A stretch of 64,000 nt of DNA from JABDGM01 sp046349975. GTDB taxonomy: Bacteria; Planctomycetota; Planctomycetia; Pirellulales; Lacipirellulaceae. The translations under genes were made by a program, and so were the position numbers. The notes under the pieces are model-generated. The model was not told where the DNA came from. It saw only the letters and a list, made by a program, of their open reading frames with translations, and did not search any database. The stretch's first letter is position 1. The number at the start of each line of letters is the position of its first letter. Of the stretch, positions 8,862-17,298 are shown in pieces. The stretch covers positions 186,001-250,000 of the forward strand of contig JAXMBH010000002.1 of assembly GCA_046349975.1 (NCBI GenBank), written 5' to 3'.

Positions 8862-9086
8862 GCGGTAAGGCGGAATGCTGTGAGATGCCGGCGTAGGAGT
8901 GGGTTGTGGGCGTTGTGATGGATCGCCAGTGAGGAGGCCAGCGACGACGACGGAGCGTGGCTGTCGTTTGAAGTTCCAACCGCCGACCGCGACAACGTCG
9001 CGCAAGACCACATTATAACAGTCGCCAATCACCCTGGCTTGCGCAAGTGCGTGCGGTTACATTCGAGTGGGAAAGGTTAAGGGAAT

Positions 9087-10370
9087 ATGCCGGGTTTTGT
9101 GACCGAATTGACGTGCATTCACTGTGGGTCTTCGTTTCCAGGAGCGAATCTTGTTACGGCCGAAGCGACGTGGATGACCTGCCCGCGGTGTGGGCCGGCC
9201 GACGGCATTCTCGATATTGGCTACGATCTCGATCGCGTGGAAGCGGCATGGAATGCCCAGCCGCTCTCGGGCCGGCGGCTCAATCATTGGCGGTACGCGG
9301 AGCTGTTGCCGCTGGAGGCGTCGGCGATTCGGCACGATTGGAACGTCGGCTGGACGCCCGTGATCGATGCGAGCCGGCTGGCCCAGCACCTGGGACTGCG
9401 ACAAATTCTACTCAAGGACGATGGCCGCAACCCCACGGCGTCGTTTAAGGACCGCGCAAGTTCGGTCGGCGTGGCCCACGCACTGCAAGTGGGAGCGAAG
9501 ACGATTGCCTGTGCCTCGACGGGCAATGCGGCGAGCAGCCTCGCCGGGCATGCCGCGCTCGCGGGGCTGCCGGCATACATCTTCGTGCCGTCGGCTGCAC
9601 CGGAGCCGAAGGTCGCCCAATTGCAGGTGTTCGGCGCGACGGTGTTCGCCGTGCAGGCTTCGTACGACGCGGCGTACGATCTGTGTTCGCAGGCGTGCCA
9701 CAAATTTGGCTGGTACAATCGCAACTGTGCGATTAACCCGGTGCTGGTGGAAGGCAAAAAGACGGCCGGGCTCGAGCTCGGAGAACAATCGGCAAATTTC
9801 GGCGGCGTTCCCGATTGGGTGGCCGTGAGCGTGGGCGATGGCTGCACGATCGCCGGCATCTGGAAGGGCATCAAGCAGATGCACGAGCTGGGCGTCATCG
9901 ATCGGCTGCCACGGCTGATCGCGGCTCAGGCCGAGCACGTGAAGCCGATTGCGCACGCGCTCGAACATGGCTCGATCCCACCGACCGGAACCGGGAAGAC
10001 GATCGCCGACAGCATCGACGTGCACGTGCCGCGCAACTGGCGGAAAGCCGTGAACGCGATTCGCGAATCGAACGGCGTGGTCGTGACGGCGAGCGACGAT
10101 GCGATCCTGGATGCGATGCGGCTCGCTGGGCGGCATGGCGTGTTCGCCGAGCCGGCAGCGGCGGCTTCGCTTGCAGCAGTGATATCAGCGATCGGTTCGA
10201 AGATCATCGCGCCGCACGAACGCGTGCTCGTCATGGTCACCGGCAGCGGCCTCAAGGACACCAAGAACGCGATCCGCGCCGGCGGCCAGCCGATCCCGGT
10301 CGACCCCAATGTCGCCGCCGTGTCACAAGTTCTAGAAAGCTCTCGCAGAGGCGCAGAGGCGCAGAGATAA
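9087..10370 (+). CDS. threonine synthase-like PLP-dependent enzyme
   Basis: A 427-aa fold-type II PLP enzyme. It begins with a zinc-ribbon-like segment (CIHCGSSF, then CPRCG). It has the PLP lysine motif NPTASFKDRASS (near 115-125) and a phosphate/substrate loop STGNAASSLAGHAAL, as in threonine synthase. VSVGDGCTIAGIWKGIKQ is the second glycine-rich loop. The last ~10 residues (SSRRGAEAQR) are encoded by the left arm of a palindromic repeat, so the original C-terminus may have been shorter. It sits between ygfK and a second PLP enzyme. In this cluster it may act on a diamino acid rather than make threonine, but a housekeeping ThrC role cannot be excluded. Confidence 0.85.
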   Translation: MPGFVTELTCIHCGSSFPGANLVTAEATWMTCPRCGPADGILDIGYDLDRVEAAWNAQPLSGRRLNHWRYAELLPLEASAIRHDWNVGWTPVIDASRLAQHLGLRQILLKDDGRNPTASFKDRASSVGVAHALQVGAKTIACASTGNAASSLAGHAALAGLPAYIFVPSAAPEPKVAQLQVFGATVFAVQASYDAAYDLCSQACHKFGWYNRNCAINPVLVEGKKTAGLELGEQSANFGGVPDWVAVSVGDGCTIAGIWKGIKQMHELGVIDRLPRLIAAQAEHVKPIAHALEHGSIPPTGTGKTIADSIDVHVPRNWRKAVNAIRESNGVVVTASDDAILDAMRLAGRHGVFAEPAAAASLAAVISAIGSKIIAPHERVLVMVTGSGLKDTKNAIRAGGQPIPVDPNVAAVSQVLESSRRGAEAQR

Positions 10371-10411
10371 TAAGTCTTGGCTCTGCGTTCTCCGCGCCTC
10401 TGCGAGAGCTT
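10337..10411. repeat. palindromic element of 8-bp units (CGCAGAGG)
   Basis: Left arm: tandem CGCAGAGG units at 10337-10366. Right arm: the reverse complement at 10381-10411, with a 14-nt loop. The left arm encodes the C-terminus and stop of the upstream gene, and the element fills the junction to the next gene. As RNA it would form a strong hairpin. Confidence 0.85.
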
Positions 10412-10451
10412 CTTCCGTATTAGCAAGCAGTTTGGAAGGTTCGATATCAGC

Positions 10452-11903
10452 ATGCAAGTTGACGAAAAAGTACTGGCTCGCACGATCGAACGTTTTCGCG
10501 AGCGGAAGATTTTGCTGCCGACATTTGCCCAGATGCGCGACCCGAGCAGCGTGCCGGAGAAAATCCGCCAGCGGCTCAAGAACGTTGGCCTGTGGGACCT
10601 CGACCCCGTGAACCTGTTCCGCATCACGTGGAAGAACGAGCCGGTCGAACGCGGCGGCTTGTACAACCAAGGCAACTGGATCGAATTCCCACCGGAGCTC
10701 ACAGGCGTCGAAACGCGGATCATCGGCCTCGTCGGAAAGTTCTTTCCCACCGGAGCCCACAAAGTCGGCGCGGCGTTCGGCTGCCTCGTGCCGAAGCTCG
10801 TCAGCGGTCAGTTCGACCCCACGCAGCACAAGGCCGTGTGGCCGAGCACGGGCAACTATTGCCGCGGCGGAGCGTTCGACTCGGCGCTCGTCGGTTGCAC
10901 GGCGGTGGCGATTCTGCCGGAGGAAATGAGCCGCGAGCGGTTCGCGTGGCTGAAGGATATCGGTGCCGAAGTGATCGCCACGCCGGGCTGCGAATCGAAC
11001 GTGAAAGAAATTTATGACAAGTGCTGGGAGATCCGCCGCACGCGGCCCGACTGTGTGATCTTCAACCAGTTTGAAGAGTTCGGCAACGCGGCCTGGCATT
11101 ACAACGTCACTGGCAAAACAATCGACGAAATTTTTGGCTGGATCGGCGGTGGCTCGCGATTGAGCGGCTATGTATCGGCGACCGGCAGTGCCGGCACGAT
11201 CGCGGCCGGCGATTATCTGCGCACGGTGCATCCGCATATTCGCGTGGTGGCGACGGAAGCGCTGCAATGCCCCACGCTGTACCAACTCGGCTTCGGCGGC
11301 CACCGCATCGAGGGCATTGGCGATAAGCATGTGCCGTGGATCCACAACGTGCGGAACACCGACATGGTCGCCGCGATCGACGACGAACAATGCCTGGCCC
11401 TGCTGCGGCTGTTCAATGATGCAACCGGCCAAGCGGTGCTCAAGCAAAAGTTGCCAGAACAGTTGGTGCAGCAGTTGACGCTCGTGGGCATTTCGGGCAT
11501 CTGCAATTTGGTGGCCGCGATCAAGACGGCGAAGTACTTCGACATGGACGGCCGCGACGTCATCTTCACCTGCCTCACTGATTCCGCCGGCATGTACGCG
11601 AGCCGCGTCGAAGAACTCGCCGCCGAACATGGTCCCTACACGACGGAGCGCGCGGCTTACGATCGAGCACGCTATTTGGACGGCATTGTCACCGACCATG
11701 TGCGCGAGCTCACGTATTTCGACCGCAAGGCGCTCCACAACTTCAAGTACTTCACGTGGGTCGAACAACAAGGCCGCACGGCCGACGAACTGCGCGAGCT
11801 GTGGAACCCCGATTTCTGGCAGCAGCAATTCGCGCAGGTTGACGACTGGGACGAGCAGATTGAGTCGTTCAATGAACGCACGGGTGTGCTGGATTTGCTC
11901 TAG
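10452..11903 (+). CDS. TrpB/cysteine synthase-like PLP-dependent enzyme of the purine-type cluster
   Basis: A 484-aa fold-type II PLP enzyme. The ATG at 10452 is preferred (GGAAGG 12 nt upstream); the frame opens 25 codons earlier inside a repeat. The PLP lysine lies in KFFPTGAHKVGAAFG, and the phosphate-binding glycine loop in SATGSAGTIAAGDYL. It is distinct from the SFKDR enzyme upstream. Similar proteins are annotated as PLP-dependent subunit beta. In the E. coli cluster this place is taken by YgeX (2,3-diaminopropionate ammonia-lyase), so this enzyme, alone or with its neighbour, is a candidate functional replacement. Substrate unknown. Confidence 0.85.
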   Translation: MQVDEKVLARTIERFRERKILLPTFAQMRDPSSVPEKIRQRLKNVGLWDLDPVNLFRITWKNEPVERGGLYNQGNWIEFPPELTGVETRIIGLVGKFFPTGAHKVGAAFGCLVPKLVSGQFDPTQHKAVWPSTGNYCRGGAFDSALVGCTAVAILPEEMSRERFAWLKDIGAEVIATPGCESNVKEIYDKCWEIRRTRPDCVIFNQFEEFGNAAWHYNVTGKTIDEIFGWIGGGSRLSGYVSATGSAGTIAAGDYLRTVHPHIRVVATEALQCPTLYQLGFGGHRIEGIGDKHVPWIHNVRNTDMVAAIDDEQCLALLRLFNDATGQAVLKQKLPEQLVQQLTLVGISGICNLVAAIKTAKYFDMDGRDVIFTCLTDSAGMYASRVEELAAEHGPYTTERAAYDRARYLDGIVTDHVRELTYFDRKALHNFKYFTWVEQQGRTADELRELWNPDFWQQQFAQVDDWDEQIESFNERTGVLDLL

Positions 11904-11920
11904 GTTCGATGGGTAAATAA

Positions 11921-12065
11921 TTAACCACGACGGCACGAAGGACACGAAGAAAGACCGGTTCAACTTTGCGCTCCATGGCGGCAATCGTTGGCACTTGGAC
12001 TTGAAGTAGTATTCGCTTTTGTTATTTCTTTCTCTTATCTTCGTGTTCTTCGTGTCGTGGTGGTG
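11921..12065. repeat. palindromic element of ~9-bp units (ACGAAGGAC family)
   Basis: Left arm (11921-11953): AACCACGACGGCACGAAGG-type units. Right arm (about 12029-12064): the reverse complement, CTTCGTGTTCTTCGTGTCG then TGGTGGT. The middle is unrelated. It fills the gap before ssnA. The same family recurs at 37970-38091 and, diverged, at 15569-15655. Confidence 0.8.
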
Positions 12066-12071
12066 AATCCA

Positions 12072-13391
12072 ATGGGTGCTTTCTTTCGCGATGCCTTGCT
12101 CGTTCAACTGGACCCACCGTTGGTGGAGGCGGGCAATTTGCGTGTCGACGGCGATTGTATCGCGGCGGTCGGCGGCGATGTCGCGGCTGAGCCAGGCGAC
12201 GCGATTGTCGATTGTGCCGGCGCGGTGCTGATGCCCGGGTTGGTGAATGGTCACACGCACCTTTACTCGGCCCTCGCGGCCGGAATGCCGGCGCCGCCGC
12301 GGCCGCCGCGGAACTTCCACGAGATTTTGCAGTTCATTTGGTGGCGGCTCGACCGGGCGCACACGCTCGAAAGCGTTGAAGTCAGCGGCCAGATCGGCGC
12401 GCTGGCGGCACTTCGCTGCGGCACGACGACGCTGATCGATCACCATGCCTCGCCGAACGCGATCGAGGGCAGTCTTTCCGCGCTGGAAGCAGGCATTGCG
12501 ACTATCGGACCGCGCGGCGTGCTGTGCTACGAGGTCACAGACCGCAATCGCGCGGGTGAAGGCCGGCAGGGGCTGCAGGAAAACGAGCGATACATCAAGG
12601 ATTGCAAGCGCCGGGCGACTGGCCGCTTCGCCGCGCTGGTCGGCGCCCATGCCAGTTTTACGATCAACGAAGATACGCTGATCGGCTGCGTGGAACTCGC
12701 CAAGCGGCTGGGTGTTGGCGTGCACATTCATGTGGCCGAGGATCCGGTTGACGCCAAGATCACTGGCGAGCGTTTCGGCTGCGGACTCCTGGAGCGGTTC
12801 CAACGCACGGGGCTGCTGGATGTGCCCGGAACGATTTTTGGCCACGGCACGCACTTGTCCGAGGGCGAAATTGAGGTGGTTAACGAGCGCGAACTTCTGC
12901 AACTGGCGCACAATCCGTCGTCGAACATGAACAACGGCGTCGGTTACACGCGGGTAGCGAAGTTTGCGCGGCCGCCGCAACTGGGCACCGACGGCATCGG
13001 CGCCGATATGTGGCGGGAAGCACGCGTTGCGGAATTTAAGAGCCATGACGCCAGTTTGCCGGTGCCGTTCGGCCACTCGCTCAAGATGCTCGGCGCGTCG
13101 GCACGTATGGCTTCGAACTGTCTGGGCGTGAAGCTCGGCGTGCTCGAACGCGGCGCCGCCGCCGACCTCGTGCTCACGAACTATCGGCCGGCCACGCCGC
13201 TTTCTGCTGACAATCTCGCCAGCCATTTTCTGTTTGCCATGGGTCCGGAGTTTGTCCGCGATGTGATGGTCGCCGGCAAGTGGTTGCTGCGTAATGGCGA
13301 GGTTGTTTCTGGCGATGAGGTGGCGATGCGCCGCAAATCGGTGAGAGTCGCGAAATCATTGCACGACCGAATGGCGAATATACCGATCTGA
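12072..13391 (+). CDS. ssnA: SsnA-like amidohydrolase (putative aminohydrolase)
   Basis: A 439-aa metal-dependent amidohydrolase, close to the 442 aa of E. coli SsnA. The ATG at 12072 is chosen because the upstream open codons lie in a repeat element. Metal-site motifs: VNGHTHLYSALA (HxH), LVGAHASFTIN, HIHVAEDPVDAKI, FGHGTHLSEGEI and a GTDGIGADM aspartate. It is a cyclic-amine deaminase/hydrolase type of the TRZ/ATZ group. In the SsnA/YgfK/YgeW/YgeY cluster it is thought to act on a purine-breakdown intermediate; the exact substrate is not settled. Confidence 0.9.
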   Translation: MGAFFRDALLVQLDPPLVEAGNLRVDGDCIAAVGGDVAAEPGDAIVDCAGAVLMPGLVNGHTHLYSALAAGMPAPPRPPRNFHEILQFIWWRLDRAHTLESVEVSGQIGALAALRCGTTTLIDHHASPNAIEGSLSALEAGIATIGPRGVLCYEVTDRNRAGEGRQGLQENERYIKDCKRRATGRFAALVGAHASFTINEDTLIGCVELAKRLGVGVHIHVAEDPVDAKITGERFGCGLLERFQRTGLLDVPGTIFGHGTHLSEGEIEVVNERELLQLAHNPSSNMNNGVGYTRVAKFARPPQLGTDGIGADMWREARVAEFKSHDASLPVPFGHSLKMLGASARMASNCLGVKLGVLERGAAADLVLTNYRPATPLSADNLASHFLFAMGPEFVRDVMVAGKWLLRNGEVVSGDEVAMRRKSVRVAKSLHDRMANIPI

Positions 13392-13457
13392 ACCGCTAAT
13401 CTGCGCTAATCGACGCTAATGAGGCTGGATTAGCGGTTATTAGTGAAGATTAGCGGT
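13391..13457. repeat. palindromic element of 10-bp CGCTAAT units
   Basis: Left arm AACCGCTAATCTGCGCTAAT onward (13391-13420); right arm ATTAGCGGTTATTAGTGAAG onward (13429-13457). It starts on the last base of the ssnA stop codon. It lies between convergent ssnA and the carbamate kinase, where it could act as a bidirectional terminator. Confidence 0.75.
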
Positions 13458-13466
13458 ATAAAAATA

Positions 13467-14426
13467 TCATCTCACAATTCGCGTGCCGCTTTTGCCGTCG
13501 AGGGCTGCGGCGAATTGGTTGACGTGGGCGATGATCGCGACGGCGTCGGCGTGGGGCGAGTTGCGGACGAAGTCGATGCCGGTTTCGATTTTGGGGCGCA
13601 TTGAGCCGGCGCCGAATTGGCCGGCTTTCAGGTACGTTTCGGCTTCGTCGGCAGTGATGGTTTCGAGTCGCCGCTCATCCGGTTTGCCGAAGTTGATGCA
13701 GGCATATTCGACGGCAGTGAGGATGACGAGCGTGGGCGCTTGCAGGTGACGTGCGAGCAGACCCGTGGTGCGATCCTTATCGATGACGGCCGCCACGCCG
13801 CGCACACGGCCGAGGGGGTCGACGGCGACGGGAATGCCGCCGCCGCCGCAGCACACGACGATCTGTCCGGCATTTACGAGCTGGTCGATGGCCGGCAGCT
13901 CGATGATTTTGCGTGGTTGCGGCGAGGGCACGACGCGGCGGAAGCGGCCGTTGCCTTCATCGCGGAGCTGCCAGCCGTCCTTCGTGCGATGCTGCTCCGC
14001 TTGAGCCTCGGTCAGGTGCGGGCCGATCGCTTTGTCGGCCGACTGGAATGCCGGGTCCTCGGGGTCGACCAGCACCGTGGTGACGATCGCCGTCACGTCG
14101 TTCGGCAGGTTGCGGCGGTTCATCACGTTCGACAGGCACTGGGCGATCATGTAGCCCATACCGGCCTGCGTGTCGGCTACGCACACTTCGAGCGGGATTG
14201 GATATAACTCACTGCGGGCGATCTCAACCCGCCGCAGGACATTACCCACCTGCGGGCCGTTGCCGTGCGTCACGATGAGCTGGTAGCCGCGCTCCAAGGC
14301 GTCGCACAGGCACTCGGCCGTTTCGCTCACCTGTGCGAACTGCTCGTCGATGTCGCCGATCTTGCCGGGCGCACTGATGGCATTGCCACCCAATGCGACA
14401 ACAAGTCTTTTGCTGATGTCATTCAT
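13467..14426 (-). CDS. arcC: carbamate kinase
   Basis: A 319-aa amino acid kinase-fold protein, the standard length. Motifs: LVVALGGNAI at the N-terminus, VTHGNGPQVGNVL, DTQAGMGYMIAQ, VVCCGGGGIPV, AVIDKDRTTGLLA and a GAGSMRPKIE end block. It transfers phosphate from carbamoyl phosphate to ADP, yielding ATP. With the adjacent YgeW carbamoyltransferase (downstream of which carbamoyl phosphate would arise) it forms the energy-yielding end of the cluster, as YqeA does in E. coli. The start codon directly abuts a palindromic element, so a normal ribosome site is not apparent. Confidence 0.93.
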   Translation of the reverse strand: MNDISKRLVVALGGNAISAPGKIGDIDEQFAQVSETAECLCDALERGYQLIVTHGNGPQVGNVLRRVEIARSELYPIPLEVCVADTQAGMGYMIAQCLSNVMNRRNLPNDVTAIVTTVLVDPEDPAFQSADKAIGPHLTEAQAEQHRTKDGWQLRDEGNGRFRRVVPSPQPRKIIELPAIDQLVNAGQIVVCCGGGGIPVAVDPLGRVRGVAAVIDKDRTTGLLARHLQAPTLVILTAVEYACINFGKPDERRLETITADEAETYLKAGQFGAGSMRPKIETGIDFVRNSPHADAVAIIAHVNQFAAALDGKSGTRIVR

Positions 14427-14510
14427 GGCTGTCGGCTATCGGCTTTCAGCTATCGGCAAGAGAAGAACGATTTACTCTGGCTGATAGCCGACAGCTAACA
14501 GCCGACAGCC
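14427..14510. repeat. palindromic element of 7-bp units (GCTATCG/GCCGATA)
   Basis: Left arm (14427-14457): GCTGTCG, GCTATCG, GCTTTCA, GCTATCG. Right arm (14480-14510): the reverse complements AGCCGAC, AGCTAAC, AGCCGAC. The period is 7. It sits between ygeW and the carbamate kinase and touches the latter's ATG. Confidence 0.8.
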
Positions 14511-14515
14511 GCCGC

Positions 14516-15547
14516 TCAGAACGGCCGTTCGCGCATCGTGCAGGCCATGATGGCTTTGGCGGTGTGCAGGCGGTTTTCGGCTTCTTGGAACACGATCGAC
14601 TGCGGGCCGTCGATCACTGCGTCGGTTACTTCCGAGCCGCGGTCGGCGGGCAGGCAGTGCATGTATACGGCTGACTTCTTGGCGAGCTTCATTCGCCGTT
14701 CGTCGCAGATCCAATCTTTGTACTTCGCGTTGATCGCGAGGCAGGCTTTCTGGTTTTCGGCGACTTCGTCCTTCGTCTTGGCCTCTTGGCGAGCGAGCAT
14801 GAGGTCGTACACGCCCCAGCTCTTCGGGTAGACGATGTCGGCGTCTTTGAAGGCGGCGTCCATGTCGTCGACGATCTCGAACTTGCCGCCGCTCTTGGCT
14901 GCGTTGGCTTTGGCGGCTTCGACGGTGCGGTCGATGAGTTTGTAGCCGGGCGGATGGGCTAGCGACACGTGCATGCCGAAGCGGGTCATGAGGGTGATGA
15001 GGCCCTGTGGCACGCTGAGCGGCTTCGCGTACGAGGGCGCGAACGCCCAGCTGACGGCGATCTTCTTACCCTTGAGATCGGTGCCGAAGTGCTCGCGAAT
15101 CGTCATGATGTCGGCCAGCGTTTGCGTCGGATGGTCGACGTCGCACTGCATATTGATGATCGGCACGTTCGCGGCGGCCGCCATCGCGCGCATGTACTTG
15201 TTGCCTTCGTTCAGCACGAGGTCGTGGCGAATGCAGATGCCGTGACCCATGGCGGCGAGGATCTTGCCCGTATCCTCGGGCGTTTCGCCATGGCTGATTT
15301 GCGTGGCGTCGGAATCGAGGAAGTGGGCGTGGCCGCCGAGCTGCGTCATGCCGGCTTCGAACGCGTTGCGGGTCCGCGTCGACTTATCGAAGAACAAGAG
15401 GAAGGCGGTTTGATGCGGCAACAGAAGCGTGGGCTCGCCGCGATGGTACTTCGCCTTCAGCTCCGATGCCGTGTTGAGCAACAAATCGAGCTCGGCATCG
15501 CTGAGGTCCTGTGTTTCGATGTAGTCTTTACCCTTCAAATTCGCCAT
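14516..15547 (-). CDS. ygeW: YgeW-type knotted carbamoyltransferase
   Basis: A 343-aa aspartate/ornithine transcarbamylase homologue. The carbamoyl phosphate site is visible as DKSTRTRNAFEAGM (S-T-R-T-R), with HPTQTLADIMTI and the C-terminal HCLPADRGSEVTDAV. Long insertions (SAFAPSYAKPLSVPQGLITL region) mark the knotted YgeW/AOTCase-like group rather than classical OTC. In the ygfK-ssnA-ygeY cluster it is proposed to act on a ureido intermediate such as carbamoyl-2,3-diaminopropionate, supplying carbamoyl phosphate to carbamate kinase. The substrate is inferred from context. Confidence 0.9.
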   Translation of the reverse strand: MANLKGKDYIETQDLSDAELDLLLNTASELKAKYHRGEPTLLLPHQTAFLLFFDKSTRTRNAFEAGMTQLGGHAHFLDSDATQISHGETPEDTGKILAAMGHGICIRHDLVLNEGNKYMRAMAAAANVPIINMQCDVDHPTQTLADIMTIREHFGTDLKGKKIAVSWAFAPSYAKPLSVPQGLITLMTRFGMHVSLAHPPGYKLIDRTVEAAKANAAKSGGKFEIVDDMDAAFKDADIVYPKSWGVYDLMLARQEAKTKDEVAENQKACLAINAKYKDWICDERRMKLAKKSAVYMHCLPADRGSEVTDAVIDGPQSIVFQEAENRLHTAKAIMACTMRERPF

Positions 15548-15568
15548 CTGTCGCTCGTTTCTAAGCAG

Positions 15569-15655
15569 TAATTAACCACGACGACACAACGGGCACAACG
15601 TAAGAAGTTGGCTCGGAAACGTCGTGCTCGTCGTGTCGTTGTGGTGATAAATTAT
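15569..15655. repeat. palindromic element (ACGACACAACGGGC family)
   Basis: Left arm TTAACCACGACGACACAACG (15571-15590) and its continuation; right arm about 15620-15655 with GTCGTGCTCGTCGTGTCGTT. Related to the ACGAAGGAC elements. It lies immediately upstream of ygeW. Confidence 0.7.
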
Positions 15656-15656
15656 T

Positions 15657-15756
15657 AGAAGCAGTTTCAAAACCGTGGGCTAGCGCCCTGCGGCTAATCG
15701 GATTAGCCGCAATGCGCTAACGTCCGGTTCGCGTTGCTAGTTTTGAAACTACTTCT
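15657..15756. repeat. 100-bp MITE-like element with 17-bp terminal inverted repeats
   Basis: AGAAGCAGTTTCAAAAC (15657-15673) and GTTTTGAAACTACTTCT (15740-15756) are inverted repeats with one mismatch. Inside is a second palindrome of the GGCTAGCGCC/GATTAGCCG family also found at 21231-21297 and 31518-31574. No ORF. Confidence 0.7.
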
Positions 15757-15758
15757 AG

Positions 15759-17033
15759 TTACTTCAGTCGTTTGATCTTCAGCGCCTTGCCGTTGCCGCG
15801 GCCAGCGGCGAGGTCGCAGTAGGCGGGGCCGAAGCCGGCGTAGAAGGCGGCGCAGTTCACGAGGTGCTCGATCGGCACCGAGTCGTTCACCGTGTGGGCG
15901 ACGCTCTCCGGCGCGGGACCGAAGCCGACGCACGGAATACCGAACATGCCGTCGATCGAGACCGCGTTCGTGCTGAAGGTCCAGCGATGGACGATCGGCG
16001 TTTTGTTGAGCGTTTCGTGGTGGGCCTTGATCGCGGCCTGCACGGGCAGCGAATCCTCAGCCTCGCACCACATCGGGAAGTACTTTTCCGTTTCGTAGAC
16101 GAGACCGGTATAGCTTGGCCGGGAGTAGCGCAGCACTTCGACTTTCGCTTGGACGCCGGCCCGCTGGATGGCGTCTTTCACTTCGGCGACGGCCGACTTC
16201 TTGGTGTCGCCCACGGTGAGCCGGCGATCGAGATGGATGTACGCCTGGCCCGGCACGGCGCAGAGGCTCGGCGTTTTGCAGTCGATGTAGCTGACCGTGA
16301 TCGTGCCTTTGCCGAGAAACTCGTCGCCTTTGAGCCGCGTGTTGAGCTCTTCGATCTCGCGCACGACCTTGGCGATTTTGTAGACGGCGTTGTCGCCCTT
16401 TTCGGGCATCGAGCCGTGGCAGGATTTGCCGAGGCAAGTGACGCCGATCTCCATCCGGCCACGCTGCCCGCGGAGGATCTTGCAGTCGGTCGAGTCGGTG
16501 ACGACGACCACATCGGGGCGAATCTTGTCTTCGTTCACGATGTATTGCCAGCACAGGCCGTCGCAATCCTCTTCCATGACGGTGCACGTGAGGAGCAAGT
16601 AGAACTCCGACATATCGACCTTGAGATCGCGGAGAATCTTCGCGGCGTAGACCATCGCGGGAATGGCCCCTTCCTGGTCCCCTGCCCCGCGGCCCCAGAC
16701 TTTGCCGTCGGCCACTTTGCCTTTGTACGGGTCGTGCTTCCACTCGTCGCGATTGCCAACGCCGACCGTGTCGACGTGGGCGTCGATGGCGATCAGCTTC
16801 TTGCCTTGGCCGGGTTTGCCGACTTGGCCGAGGAGGTTGCCGAGACCGTCGACCCAGATTTTGTCGAAGGCGCCGGCCGACTCCATCTCTTGCTTGATCC
16901 GGGCAATCACCTGCCCTTCCTCGGCCGACTCCGACGGAATGGCGATCATCTCGCGGAGGAACTTCACCATCGGCTTTTCGTACTTCTGGGCCGCTTGCAA
17001 GAACTGGTTTTTACCGCTCATAGATTGTCTCAT
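15759..17033 (-). CDS. ygeY: YgeY-type M20 metallohydrolase
   Basis: A 424-aa M20/ArgE-DapE-like hydrolase. Metal ligands appear in AIDAHVDTVG (HxD), GRGAGDQEGAIPAM, TVMEEDCDGLCW (catalytic Glu pair) and a late CGFGPA..AHTVNDSVPIEHL-type histidine block. It matches the YgeY group linked to molybdenum hydroxylase/purine clusters. The start may be 17033 or the second ATG at 17021. It is predicted to hydrolyse an amide of a purine ring-opening product. Neighbours: ygeW downstream and the XdhD-like oxidase divergent. Confidence 0.9.
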   Translation of the reverse strand: MRQSMSGKNQFLQAAQKYEKPMVKFLREMIAIPSESAEEGQVIARIKQEMESAGAFDKIWVDGLGNLLGQVGKPGQGKKLIAIDAHVDTVGVGNRDEWKHDPYKGKVADGKVWGRGAGDQEGAIPAMVYAAKILRDLKVDMSEFYLLLTCTVMEEDCDGLCWQYIVNEDKIRPDVVVVTDSTDCKILRGQRGRMEIGVTCLGKSCHGSMPEKGDNAVYKIAKVVREIEELNTRLKGDEFLGKGTITVSYIDCKTPSLCAVPGQAYIHLDRRLTVGDTKKSAVAEVKDAIQRAGVQAKVEVLRYSRPSYTGLVYETEKYFPMWCEAEDSLPVQAAIKAHHETLNKTPIVHRWTFSTNAVSIDGMFGIPCVGFGPAPESVAHTVNDSVPIEHLVNCAAFYAGFGPAYCDLAAGRGNGKALKIKRLK

Positions 17034-17044
17034 TCATACCCCAA

Positions 17045-17130
17045 TGTAGTAGGCACGCTCCGCGTGCCGTAACCGCCCTGGGTTGGTGTCTGCGTTTTCC
17101 GGCGACGGCACACGGAGCGTGCCTGCTACA
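17045..17130. repeat. palindromic element, GGCACGCTCCGCGTGCC family
   Basis: Arms 17045-17070 and 17105-17130 match at about 24 of 26 positions as inverted repeats. It is the first of three tandemly placed palindromic elements in the ygeY-xdhD gap. Confidence 0.8.
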
Positions 17131-17192
17131 ATGACTCTTGAAAGAGGGCAAATTCTATGCGAAAATTGAGCGCGGTGGAAGGAGAGTCTGGG

Positions 17193-17255
17193 CCGAGTGT
17201 AGCCCTCTCGCTCCGCGAGAGGTTTCATCTCGCAGAGCGAGATGACTACATTCGG
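17193..17255. repeat. palindromic element, GTAGCCCTCTCGCTC family
   Basis: Arms 17193-17221 and 17229-17255 are imperfect inverted repeats around a short loop; each arm also contains its own CTCGC/GCGAG hairpin. Confidence 0.65.
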
Positions 17256-17298
17256 CTTCTTCCAGGCATGAGTTGGCCACCCTTGCCGAGGCGGCATA

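Noticed and set aside
6765..8918. 717-codon plus-strand ORF
   Set aside because: Antisense of ygfK; the minus strand encodes conserved 4Fe-4S motifs.
10337..10411. CRISPR-like short repeats
   Set aside because: Repeat units are adjacent without spacers and are mirrored; no array with unique spacers occurs in the window.
10332..13226. 964-codon minus-strand ORF
   Set aside because: Runs antisense through a PLP enzyme, a repeat element and ssnA; no domain, composition typical of shadow frames.
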